DNA of 42,216 nt from Chloromonas sp. AAM2. Lineage: Eukaryota > Chlorophyta > Chlorophyceae > Chlamydomonadales > Chlamydomonadaceae. Under the pieces are notes generated by a model. It worked only from the letters and a program-made list of their open reading frames with translations, had not been told where the DNA came from and did no database searches. How positions within the stretch are numbered: the first letter of the stretch is position 1; the number at the start of each line of letters is the position of its first letter. Both the position numbers and the translations under genes were made by a program. This document shows, piece by piece, positions 1-11,800 of the stretch. Location of the stretch: positions 1,641 through 43,856 of the forward strand of contig QAXH01005849.1 in the NCBI GenBank assembly GCA_004335635.1, given 5' to 3'.

Positions 1-404
1 CGCAGCCACGAGCGATGCTTCGTCTTCAAAGTCAGCCTCTACGATCTTGGCGCCCTTGGGTACCCACTGCTGGAGAGCAGCTTGATTGCCACCCTGCGAC
101 CAGGCAACGTTGTGCCAGGTTTTTAGCCATGCAGGAGAGGCTTGATTCGTGACGCTCGGTGACAGAGGGTGTGAAGGCATAGACTACAGCGCTGGCAACA
201 AGCAGAGTATCAATGACGAGATGAGGTGTGGACACTGATGACGCTAGAGACAACGGACTGAATGACTCGTGCGAATAGAAGTGAGTAGGATCTTACCTTA
301 CGTGCTAGCAGCGTCACGGAGTAAGAGCCATTGGCGAGGAATCCCTCGGCCAAGTTCTTGCCCAGCACACCAGATGCACCGATGATGCCGACGGAAGTTG
401 ACAT
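1..404 (-). CDS. NmrA-like / atypical SDR NAD(P)-binding protein, 5' part (partial)
   Basis: Two exons on the minus strand are visible: 297-404 (36 codons, ending in AAG before GTAAGA) and 1-93 (after a GGTCGCAG acceptor), joined in phase 0. The gene continues beyond base 1. The N-terminus carries a Rossmann dinucleotide-binding motif, GIIGASGVLG at residues 6-15, followed by the first beta-alpha unit ending in LLARK. Exon 2 encodes a segment with VPKGAKIVEADFEDEASLV, the second/third strand pattern typical of NmrA/isoflavone-reductase-like proteins (an acidic residue after the strand, then 'D..SL'). The likely role is a cytosolic NAD(P)-dependent reductase or redox sensor; the substrate cannot be inferred because the catalytic part lies outside the window. 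The start at 404 is the ATG immediately before the Rossmann fold. It lies in tandem with TOP3B on the same strand. Confidence 0.82.
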
Positions 405-1829
405 TGCGTTTGGAGTATTTCGAACGGAGATCTTGAGGTGAATGGGTAGACAGCAGTTGTGTAGGCAGCAGGGGAAATTTGCGAACCGGTCGCGACCCTC
501 TGCGCTTATGTACGCGGAAAATGTCGGACAACGTTGTTTGCATGACGTTGCACGGGATTCTCGGCCATTTTGGCGCTTTAACATTTGTGCTGCCGCATGA
601 CAGACCAATTTTTGATGGCCAAAAGTGCTCAGTGCCTGGCAACTGTTATGACCAGAAGTGCGCGGTGCCAGGGTGGCAACCACAACTTTGACGATGGGCC
701 AACATATATGCGAACCGCTATAGAGGAGAAGCGTTGGTTTGTTGGTGGGACGGATAGAGATTACCTCCATCGCACCTGCATCGCTCCGGCGTTCTCCATG
801 CAGCTCCTGTGAATTGCAAGTACGAAGCTTGGCACGTTGGCACAAATTTGCAACATGCCAGCAACACTATCAGCGCAGCAGCACCGGTCACAGACGTAAA
901 AAGTGGATATCTTATGGGCCCGTTGCCACTGACAATGCATTGAACACATCAATTGCAACCTTGTGCATAGAGCGCACAGCCTAGACATCCTTATCCATGT
1001 TGGTTTGCCGTGTACTCCCAGTGACGCAAGGCTACAGACATGCTCAACTGGTGCGATAAGCTATCAGGGAGGTTATCCAGCCCGTCCAAGATGTGAAGGG
1101 GAGTGTTCACACCAAGACAGTAGTGGTGCTATCCTGGCTGCAAACCCCGTGAGGCACAAAAAGCCATCACATTCATGCTTCCTGGCCCACTGAAGGGCAT
1201 GGGCCTCCCGTGCAGTAGCCCATGGTCTGCCCGCACTCGACCAATTGGATTTCTGAGATCCTCAAGGCATTGATTCTACTCCTGAGTTTCTGAAGGTATT
1301 GAGCAACGGCATCGCTGGCTTGGGGGAGACAGCTTGCCTACATGGGCCCAAACCACGACACTCTTACCAAAGCCCGCAGGTCACCGAATCTGCCAACATG
1401 GCAGTTTCCCGTGCGTCAGTCTGTGCAACGACTCAAAACATCTCGCGATGAATCAAGTAAATGAACCACTGTGCCTGCAGCATCAGAGGTGGATACAGGC
1501 CTGCAGCTTACAGCTGTTCACGGCTGGTCAAGCACCTTGCCTGCACCAGGCCATGAACGCATTATTGTAGGAACTTGCAGGCAAAGCCTGTCGTCAGCCT
1601 TGAATAAAATACAATCCAATCTCAAAGAAATCAGGCGAATCGTGCTTGACAATGGCAGCCATTCGTTGAAAAAATGATGGACAGCGCTTGGCAGGCTTGC
1701 AGCGCCTTTCCTCTGGTTTGATACCAGCCAAAGACTTAAAAATCCAGGCACGCTGCATGAACATAGACATAATCATTAGCAGGAAACATAAACAAAGGCA
1801 AGAACAGCTTGGTGGAAGCTCACAGGTGA
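405..1829. other. Intergenic region between the NmrA-like gene and TOP3B
   Basis: No convincing coding exon is seen. The stretch should hold the promoter of the NmrA-like gene (near 405-700) and the 3' UTR of TOP3B (just below 1830). A TGTAA motif, the polyadenylation signal common in chlorophyte algae, occurs on the minus strand at 1507-1511, about 320 nt past the TOP3B stop; this could be chance. Positions 1091-1153 hold a degenerate copy of a dispersed repeat also found at 21268-21355 and 25875-25959. Confidence 0.5.
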
Positions 1830-3107
1830 TCAAAAGTGCTCAAAGCTCATCTTTGCATCGAAGTCTTTGCCCCTGGCCCGGCCCCGCCCTCTGCCTCTGC
1901 CCCTCCCGCGCCCCCTGGACCCGCCCCGCCCGCCCCGTTTAGTGAAAACTCGTCCGTGCTTGACCTGCAAAAGGCAATATGGCATCCAAACAGTGTCAGA
2001 TTTCCAGGTAATAGCAGCACTTGCTTTGCGTCCAGAGTTTGCCAGGCACACCGGGCTTGACTCCATGACTTATCTAACAATCTTTGGAGCTACCAGGCGA
2101 TCACCAAGAAGTAATCTGGACCTAAAAATGAGTGAAAATGAGCAAAGCCATGCGCCTTGATGTAAACTAACATTTGGTGCACGTCCACGCATTTGAAGTC
2201 ACCGCCATCCTGTGAGTCCCTGCTGCCCTTTGCAGTCCGTCGAGCCGTCCCATACAGCATCCCTCCCACCTCGCACAACGCGCGCAGCGTGTCTTCACAC
2301 GCAATGCACCCTGTGGTCTGTGTGCTGCCGCCCGGCAGCGGCGAGTGACCCTTGCGCCAGTCGAGGTCCAGCAGACGGGACCCACATTCCTGGAACGCAG
2401 CAACCACTGAGCAGCATTATGTTTTGAAAAACACTTTAGAATGGCCTGGCATGGGTGCAGCTTGATATCGCCGTCGCAAGTGTCCCACGAAGCGGATAAT
2501 GTAACTCGCCTTTTAAAGCCTCACTGGAGGCGTGTGAGACGCCCATCACAAGCCAGAGACAGGTACTCGGACATGGCAGACTCAGAAACGTGCTCACATG
2601 AGGCCACGCAACACGAAACCCATCAGAAAGTGATACCAATTCAACACTGACGACAAGTCTTCTCAATCCAGTGGCCGTCCAATTCTTCCACCCAGTATGT
2701 GGCTGGGGTGGGTCGGGGTACATGTCATATTCAAAGAACAATAACATACTCGGTTTGGCGAAGAGAAATCGGCATGGTCGTTATTTCAGCAAGCCAAAAA
2801 GAAAGAAGTTTTCAAAACTTCACCGACTTTTGAGGTACTGGCCTGTCAGAATGGTTCACACACCGGTTTGTCTTTTGACAATGTAGGTCCTGTCTCTTAA
2901 TTCGCTGTCCCAGAATTGGCCCTGTGATACTGTGTACCACAACACCCGTTATCCACCCCGTGTGCGATTGACGCACATACGAATACACCCATGTTTGCCT
3001 GACACACACACACTGTGTGGCCACAGCCCCTGTGAGCACCACGGACAACACTGGTCCAGTGGTACTCCCAGGAATTGTCCCAGAACTGGCAAACTTCTTT
3101 TTTTCGA

Positions 3108-3138
<31 letters not shown>

Positions 3139-5817
3139 GTGCAAAAGACGCCCCTGGATGTCGAAAACATGGACACACCTTCGGTGCGGAATTTGGTGCT
3201 GGGTGCAAGAAGCATGACACCGGCAACCAAAGGGGGTCAGACCCTCAGAGAGGGCACGGGCGCCAGTGCTCGCAATCAAGATCATTAATGAGCACTTTCT
3301 ATTACACGGAAGAATGCAAAAGGACCCTTGAGTGATGCAACGTAGCGCCGCTATGACACAGGTCAGCAGATGCCGGCCCGGCACCGGCTTGCCACTCCTA
3401 GGACGCTTCTTTGCATGCTACACAACAGCGATAGCACACATCGCCGTCGAGTGCCAGTGACGCGGATCGCAAAGTCTCCACGACGTGCGGTCCACTCGGG
3501 ACATACTTATAAGTCATGTGACAGTACACAGTGGTGCATGACTGAAATCATTTCATGCCCCAGCCCGGAACGCACCATGCATGTATCCTTGGACACCTTG
3601 ACCGTGTGCAGATCAGGCGGCAGGTAGATTAAGAAGCTGCATCTGTTGCAGTCGAGCCGCCACTTGGGGGCACTGACAGGGTCGAGGATCAGGTAGCCGG
3701 GGACGGTGTCCGGACACTCGGGGCATGGGAGAACCGAGGTCGAGGCAACCGAGTGGGGGCAGGTGGGGTGCGGACACACACTGCATGGCATGCCCGAGCG
3801 CCCGCCCTCGATGCCAACCTTGGACACGCCCTCAAACGGTGGATCTGCAGCCGGGGTAAAGGTCACCAGGCACACGGTTGGTGCCAGTTGGTGCAGACAA
3901 CAGAGAAGTGGATGAGGCCTGAGCAGGAGTGATCAGTAAGTGGCAGGCCACGCCGCATGGCTGACGTCAAGGTGCACCTACATGCAAGCATCACTGGCAC
4001 GTGCCAGGTGGCTGGTACCGTGTGGTATGCTTAAATGCAAGCATCACTGGCATGAGGCGCACAGGGACAGTGATGCTCCACCATGGTACGCATAAGGGAT
4101 GTGCATGTGATGCATGTGGTGCGGAACCGTTTCATGGCTAGCAGTGCAGAGTGCATGGCTCACAATTGTAGCAGAATGGACAGAGCGGGTACGTTTTCCC
4201 ATCCGACCCCGACAAGCTGAAGAGCACCAGCTCGTAGCCATCCAGCGGACAGGACAGGCCCTGCAAAAACCGCAAAAGGTTTCTCAATGCAAGTGACATG
4301 GCATGCCAGAAAAGCTTTTTTTCTAGCAGGGCAAGTGGCCTGCAGTCATGCCAGGGTCATCAGTGCACAGTGTGGTACATGGAGTGCATGGCCAGTCACA
4401 CCTTGAACAGCGGAGGAACATGTGACCTGGCAGAGCTGCAGCAACGCCATTGTTATCCTCATGCCTTGGTAATTAACAAGTTGCAGTGTGATGGTTCAAC
4501 TGCCTCCAGCCCCACGTCTACGCTTCGGGGCTGATACACAGCGTGTCCACGCACCAGCCAACCCCAGCACCTTGTACAGTTTGATGGCTCCCCCTTGGGG
4601 CAGGGAGTATATCTCGTCGCATGTCTGGCAGAAGAGGCGTGTGGGTCGGCTGCTTATGAGCTTCATGAAGCGCCGGCACTTGCCACACTTGCTGAGGGGC
4701 TTTCCTGCGTCCGGCCACACAAGACATGCATCGCACTCCATCAGTTGAACCATGCAAGGATTAGCAACTGCCACTAGTCAGCACGAGTCAGCAACTAGTC
4801 AGTAAACTTTCCAACCAAAGGTCTGCCACAAGCCCAGCATCGAATTCCAAAATCAACGGCCCAGTTACAACTATTCAGTTACAGTTCCAACCAACGGCTG
4901 GGACTGTGGTCCTAACCAACACTGTCGGTCTGAACTGACCCTATCTGTACACAGATTCGATTTCAAGGCTTCGGCCAGTGTGCAGCTGTAGATCCCAGCC
5001 AGTAGGCTGGATTGCCGACTAGGCTGGATGATCTGAGACTAGATGACCTGCCCTTTCCCCTCCTGCCTGCCCCTTCCTCTCACCGCTGGCTGACAGGGGC
5101 GAGAAGGAGGCCTCAAAAAGCGCATCCATCAGGGACACCTGAACGGAAACGGTAAAGAAACGGGAATTAAGTAGGAAAAGGGGGCAAGGCATTCACAGGG
5201 TGCCGCAACCAGACAACGTTCGTGGCGAACGCGTGAGAAGCAATGCCTGTCCTCTTGCAAACCCGTTCGGTACAGTGCAGTGCACATATATTGCAGTCCC
5301 AACTCACGAACACCAGGCCCACACACGTGTTCTTTGCCAGGTTTATCAAAGCGTTGAGTGGGGCCGGGCGCACCTTTGTCACAAACCTGCATGCAAAGAG
5401 GGCAGATGCAGACAGAGAGATATGGTTAGAAACTTTGTCATTCCACTCATATTCAGAGTAGCCAGCAAGCTCTTCAGCTAACACCAAAGCAAGAGCACCA
5501 GGAGCACTTTATTGCAGGAATGGCATCATCTCAGTCGGGCAACACTGTCTTACAGAGATATCTTGCGAAGGTTTGCAGGCCCACTTGCTATTGTTGTTAG
5601 GCCTTGTTACACACAAGGCCATTCCTCGTGCTGCTAGCCACTTTGTCTCCCTCTCACCATATGAACTTGGCCCTGAACTGCTCAATGGTGTGCGCCACCA
5701 CGCTCGCCTTGTCGGCCTTGCCCGCTGCCACCAGACCAATCTGACCCTCCACGTGCGCTCGCACCTGCACACCAAGGGGACACATCACACACGTGTGTGT
5801 ATGTGTGTGTGAGAGAA

Positions 5818-5860
<43 letters not shown>

Positions 5861-8800
5861 CTTGCAGGCTGGTGACTACAGGACGACGGTTGCTTGCTTC
5901 TCCCCTGCGCTCCTACCCTAATAGTAGACCTACGTATGTATGCAATCCCCCATCAAGACAAGATGTGCACGCAATCGTGTGGGCTGCTTGACATGTCAAT
6001 GCAACCGGCTTGCCGGGCACGCCGCACACAGTGAAACAAAATTAATCGGTAGCTGTTCAGGTTACGGCATGCATAAGGGGCCATACGCTCATGAGAGCAT
6101 GTTTTGACAACCTTCGCCCGTTTGCCCAGACCAGCTGGCCAGACGTAGCAGACCCTGGGCAGGGTTCGGACATGGGCAGCAGTGAGGAGGTGACACGTGA
6201 TCCAGTGATCCGCTGATCCACTGATCCAGCCACCTGCAGGCTTTCAAGTGGGCCTGTTGTGCCGCCCCTCCCTCACTCCCCCTTTACCTGTGGTTTGCAC
6301 AACTCCGGGTCTATGAGCTGATAGCCTTTGATGAGCGTGATGCCTAAGTCAGTGGGCACCATGCGCCTGCCGCCCTCAATCTGAACACACGCAGTGCAAT
6401 TCAGTGCAGTGAAAGGTACATCACCCGTTGGTAAATGCACATCTAAACCGGTGCGGTGCGGTGCGGTGCGGTGCGGAGCGGTGCGGTGTCCGCATATAGA
6501 TACAGGGAAAACCTGCAGTGCACAAGTACTTGCAGGCCGCTCGCACTTCGTTTGGAGACCTGCGTTGGTTGACTGCCTCAGCAGCCCAGCAGATAGAACT
6601 CGCACCCAGCGCATGACCCTTAGGTGCTTCCAGCCCTGCACATAGAACCCTCACCTAATCCACCCCAATCTCCTCGCCAATCTCCCACCTTGCAGTAGTT
6701 TCTCTCCACCACGTTGTTGATGTGCACTGCAATGGACGCGTCGGTGCCTATGCCGTGCTTCTCCATCAGCCCGATCAGCTCCGCCTCAGTGAGGTAGTCG
6801 GGAGGGGAGGTCTTGCCCTAAACATGGCACGTGCTTGCAATGCCCGGCTCTCACCTCGCTTTGCGTACCACACACTTGCCAAAAGGACACTGTTCGCCTC
6901 ACCCAACTGTCTTGCTCAGGGTAGGTCAGTGCGGTGCCCATCCCCTTTCCGCGTGTTGTCCCAGCTTGCCCGCCGTTACCAGATGCATACCATGATAGCT
7001 CAGTCGCTGCTCTCCTCGTTCTGGGTTTTGTTTTGTACTCAGGGCTCGTACACTGAGTGCTCATCCTGTTGCAAGTACCCTGATGTGCCCACACCCATGT
7101 GGGATATGCTCTACCCTGTTTTACCTCAGCTTACCCAGCCTACCTGGTGCAGTTCTACCTCCTTGATGTCCAGCTGCTCCCCCGCAGTCAGGGCAGGCAG
7201 CGGCTCGTTTTGAACAGCCTGTGGACATCAACACACGCCCACACTGTGTACAGCGTACCGTGTATTCCTAGCGCGCCCGGCAGCAGTGGGGGCCTGCCCT
7301 GCGCAGTGGGATTCTGGCACAACCCGTCATGTCTCTGGGCCACAACTGCAAGCCGGCAGCCTAATTGTCTAGCGTTCCAACAGAAAATGACGAGAAATCC
7401 ACGGTGCTCGGGGCACACGCTGGCGGGCCATACTCTCAACATGACCCCCCCTGTTGCACCTTCATGTCCTGCGACCTGAGACAGCTCTATTCCTCTGCTC
7501 TCCCCCCTCGCAGCACCTTCCACGGCATGATGGCTGTGAACCCAGGTTTGAGCGCCATGGCGCCGTGTGCGTAGAATGTCTCCCCAGCGCCTGCGAGTGT
7601 CACCTTGGTCTTCTTGAACACGGCATCAGGGGAAATCGACCTGCGGGGAGAGCACAGGGTCACACGAGATCGCACGAAGTCGCACAAGGTCGCACAAGGT
7701 CGCACGAGGTCGCACGAGGTCGCACGAGGTCGCACGAGGTCGCACGAGGTCGCACGAGGTCGCACGAGGTCGCACGAGGTCGCACAAGTTCGCACGAGGT
7801 CGCACGAGGTCGCACGAGGTCGCAGGAGGTCGCACAAGGTCGCACAAGGTCGCACGAGGTCTGAGGGAAGCAGAGTCACACCAGGTGCCTTTCTTGCCCA
7901 GGGTAGGCCAGCGTGGTGCGTCCCATGCTCTTTGACGGCCTCCCTGTTGCAAACAGATTCGTTTACTGTCTGTGGTAAAGGTTTGAACGACGGCTTCACT
8001 CACGCCAAAAAGTGTCGCACGATGAATTCGTACAGACGCCACATGTCGCCCCCGCCAATCTCACTCTCCGAGGCCGCCCTCACGGGTGTGATGGGGGGGT
8101 GGTCACCCACATCCACTCCACCCTGTGCAGCAGCACCAGTACCAGTGACACAGACTTGCTGCGTCCATTCTACAGACACTCACCACGTGCATCATAGGTC
8201 GCAACTGTGCTTATACCTGATTGTAACCGTACTTTCCGTTCCCCACGCGTCGTTTTTGATACAGGATGGCATCAAACGCACACAGAACGCTATGTGCTTG
8301 CTTGTGAATGGCTGAGATTTGGCCAACGCAGTCTTGATAAGGTGCACTTGACAGGCCATGTAAGGTTGCCAAGCCGCAGCATGTGACATCCCTCCGCCTT
8401 GCAAGGCAGAGATCCTGACGTTCCCGTTTGCGAAAGTGTGACCCCGGTACCTGTGGGCGTGTGATGCCCCGTGCCAGCAGTCCCCGCACATAGTCACCAA
8501 ACAGCAGGTCGTTTTTAAGCGTTTCGGCCGTTGCCTGGAGGTCGAAGTTGGGCGGGTAGGCGCTGCTCTCCGTGCGCGGGTACGAGAGGTAGCCCTGAAG
8601 CCGTCACACAGCAGACGCGTATTGTCAGAGTTGTGATAGTAGCGTGATAGTAGTAAGATAGTGATGTGAGAGAGGTGACAAGAACACGCCAAGCACGACT
8701 GAGAGGTGATAGTAGCACGCCAAATACGATTTAAGTGGTGATAGTAACAGGTCGACTGAGTGGTTATAAATTGTACAACTGCGTGGTGTTAGTAACACAT

Positions 8801-11800
8801 CAAATACGACTGAGTGGGATGAGCTGTAACAAGCAGAAGGGAGCTTGTAGCCAACGCACAGAAGCCGACTCGCAAAGGCATACCGTACAGCGTTTTACCG
8901 AACGACGGTTTTGCACGGCTGGATAATGCAGCACCAAGGGGAAGATAAACTAGGGATACTATTACAGGCATGCTGTTGGTGACGTGCTGCAAGGCAGGAG
9001 TGGACGACCGTTGCACTGTCGAGTGATGCAGGCACGTGAAGAGAGGACTAGAGAGATTCAGAAAGGTGAGAGAGGAGGCATGACGTCCTTTTCCAATTGC
9101 GCAAGACAGGCGTGGATTACTGGAGATACAGGAGTGGGTGGACTCACAGATATGTAATACATGACTGAGTGGCTGGGTAACAAAACTAACTAATCATAGC
9201 AACAACATAGCTGACAACACTTGTGGGCCCCACTCACAGATATGTACAGCCTTTCAGCGGTGGCCATGGCGTGGGAGGGGCCCATGCCCAGCATGGACGA
9301 AGCGACCTGCGGGGAGGCACAGCATGTGGCACTGCGACATGGAGAGTCAAGCTGACCACATGACCAGCGGCAGTGCGCCGGGGCCATGTGCACCAAAAAT
9401 TGAAGCACTGAGCCTCAAAGCAAGCGAAAGCTTGCTCCGACTTCTCACAAACGCCACAGCTTCTCACAGCTTCTCACAGTGTGTGCGACCCGTGCATGTG
9501 ACTCATCCCCATGGGGGTCCGTGTGATTTACACGCAAACACACCAACTGTGGCGCTGCAGCACAGTCCCAGAGCACGTAGAAGCAAGAAGCGTGGCGAAA
9601 GACATATGACCCCTACAGCCGATCGTTTTCTCTCGCCACTAAACATTGCATTGTACTGGCGCTGTCTTTGCTAATTGCTTGCTTGACATTGTCGCAATAA
9701 GTCGACCCTCTGGCCTTACAGTGACACAGCTGGGGTAGTTGACAGTGTGGGTTGTAAACAAACCTCAGGAAAGGAACGGATGGTAAGCAGGCCAACAGCA
9801 CAGATAGCACCAATACAGCTGGTGGGGATGCGCACACACACACACACAGGCACTCACAGCCCATGCAATTCGACTGGATCCGCGCCTCATAAGGGTCGAT
9901 CTTGATCGGTGACCTTGTTGTGTGCCTTGCTGATGAGTAACCGACCTACACCCTGGCAGTATGACGTCCAGCATGGCATGCGGCTGCGGTACACCCGCAG
10001 CCCTTGCACTGACTAGCCCTCGTCATCAAAACGCCAAACCTCCCCTCAGCCCCCTCACCTTGAGCATCTCCACGGTGTTGACTCCCGCGGGCCGGTGCCT
10101 GCGCTCCTCCTTCTCACTCACATCCTTAACCGTCAACCGCTTGCCCTCACGCACCTGAAGTGTGAGAGAAACGTGCCAACACTGGTTGGCTGTCTGATTA
10201 GCTTTTATGCTCCTTTCAAAACACGCTTAACAAGTCAACCATATACGCTGCATCCACAGTCTTTGGTTATCCTTAATAGTTACAATCTGACCTTGGGTTC
10301 TGCCGCCTGCTTCAAGGCATCGCGCCATGCATGTGTGGCAAGCCTACGAGGCATCGCGCCATGCATGTGTGTCAAGCCAACGAGGCATCGCGCCATGCAT
10401 GTGTGTCAAGCCAACGAGGCATCGCGCCATGCATGTGTGTCAAGCCAACGAGGCATCGCGCCATGCATGTGTGTCAAGCCAACGAGGCATCGCGCCATGC
10501 ATGTGTGTCAAGCCAACGAGGCATCGCGCCATGCATGTGTGTCAAGNNNNNNNNNNNNNNNNNNNNNNNNNNNNNNNNNNNNNNNNNNNNNNNNNNNNNN
10601 NNNNNNNNNNNNNNNNNNNNNNNNNNNNNNNNNNNNNNNNNNNNNNNNNNNNNNNNNNNNNNNNNNNNNNNNNNNNNNNNNNNNNNNNNNNNNNNNNNNN
10701 NNNNNNNNNNNNNNNNNNNNNNNNNNNNNNNNNNNNNNNNNNNNNNNNNNNNNNNNNNNNNNNNNNNNNNNNNNNNNNNNNNNNNNNNNNNNNNNNNNNN
10801 NNNNNNNNNNNNNNNNNNNNNNNNNNNNNNNNNNNNNNNNNNNNNNNNNNNNNNNNNNNNNNNNNNNNNNNNNNNNNNNNNNNNNNNNAAGCCTACGAGG
10901 CATCGCGCCATGCATGTGTGGCAAGCCTACGAGGCATCGCGCCATGCATGTGTGGCAAGCCTACGAGGCATTCCTTCTCCTTGCCTGCTGATCCGCACCG
11001 CCACTGCTCTCTCACCATGTTTGCGCAGACCCCCACGCTACCCTACTTCCACCCAGTAAGCACTGCTTGTGCCCTCGCTGGCCGCACCGCCACTGCTCTC
11101 TCACCATGTTTGCGTAGACTCCCACGCTACCCTACTTCCACCCAGTAAGCACTGCTTGTGCCCTCGCTGGCCGCACCGCCACTGCTCTCTCACCATGTTT
11201 GCGTAGACCCCCGCCACGTCCTCATCGAACAGCCTGCCCCGGTCCCACTCCAGCTCTAGACGGTCACCGGACTTGGACACCTGACCACGCACAGCACAGG
11301 CGTTCATCGAAACAATGGATGAATGGGTATCCGCAGTTCCAACAGCTACTTCAGCAGTAGTGACCCCTTGTACAGAACCCAGCAGGCAGGAGGCTGTCAC
11401 AAAGCTAAATGATAAGTAGCACAATTGACTTGGGTGTGACAATCACCTGAGCCCGCGGCTTACCTGCGGCCTGACCACCCAGAATGGCTCAGGCTGGAAG
11501 GATGTCAGGACCTGATGACGCTCCACACAGAAGTTCAGTGTCGGCGTCTGAGCGCATATGAAATGCATGCATACCAGCAGGACAGTCAGCGGCTGTGCCA
11601 TGCGCCACGACATGGACCAAGGCATGTTTCCCTGGCAGCCACACACAGGGAGTACTGAAAGGCTAGCCGAAGACAGTCACCATCTACTGGTGTTGAATCC
11701 ATGGAGGCCACAGGTGATGACATGAACCAGGATCAGGTGACGGGCTTGCTACATCTTTTAAGCAGCCGTTAGGGGCACGGACACGTTGTGGAGGACAAAA

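Noticed and set aside
7454..8315. Long open frames on both strands with [14 protein letters not shown] repeats
   Set aside because: They are produced by the 10-bp minisatellite, which stays open in several frames, and they lie within a TOP3B intron and exon in the wrong frame.
10314..10975. CRISPR-like array of 34-bp repeats
   Set aside because: The units are directly adjacent with no spacers, in a eukaryotic intron, with no cas genes: a minisatellite.
10095..11148. Several 140-298 codon frames around the run of N
   Set aside because: They read through the 34-bp minisatellite and the gap; N codons cannot be judged and the real exons here are TOP3B on the minus strand.
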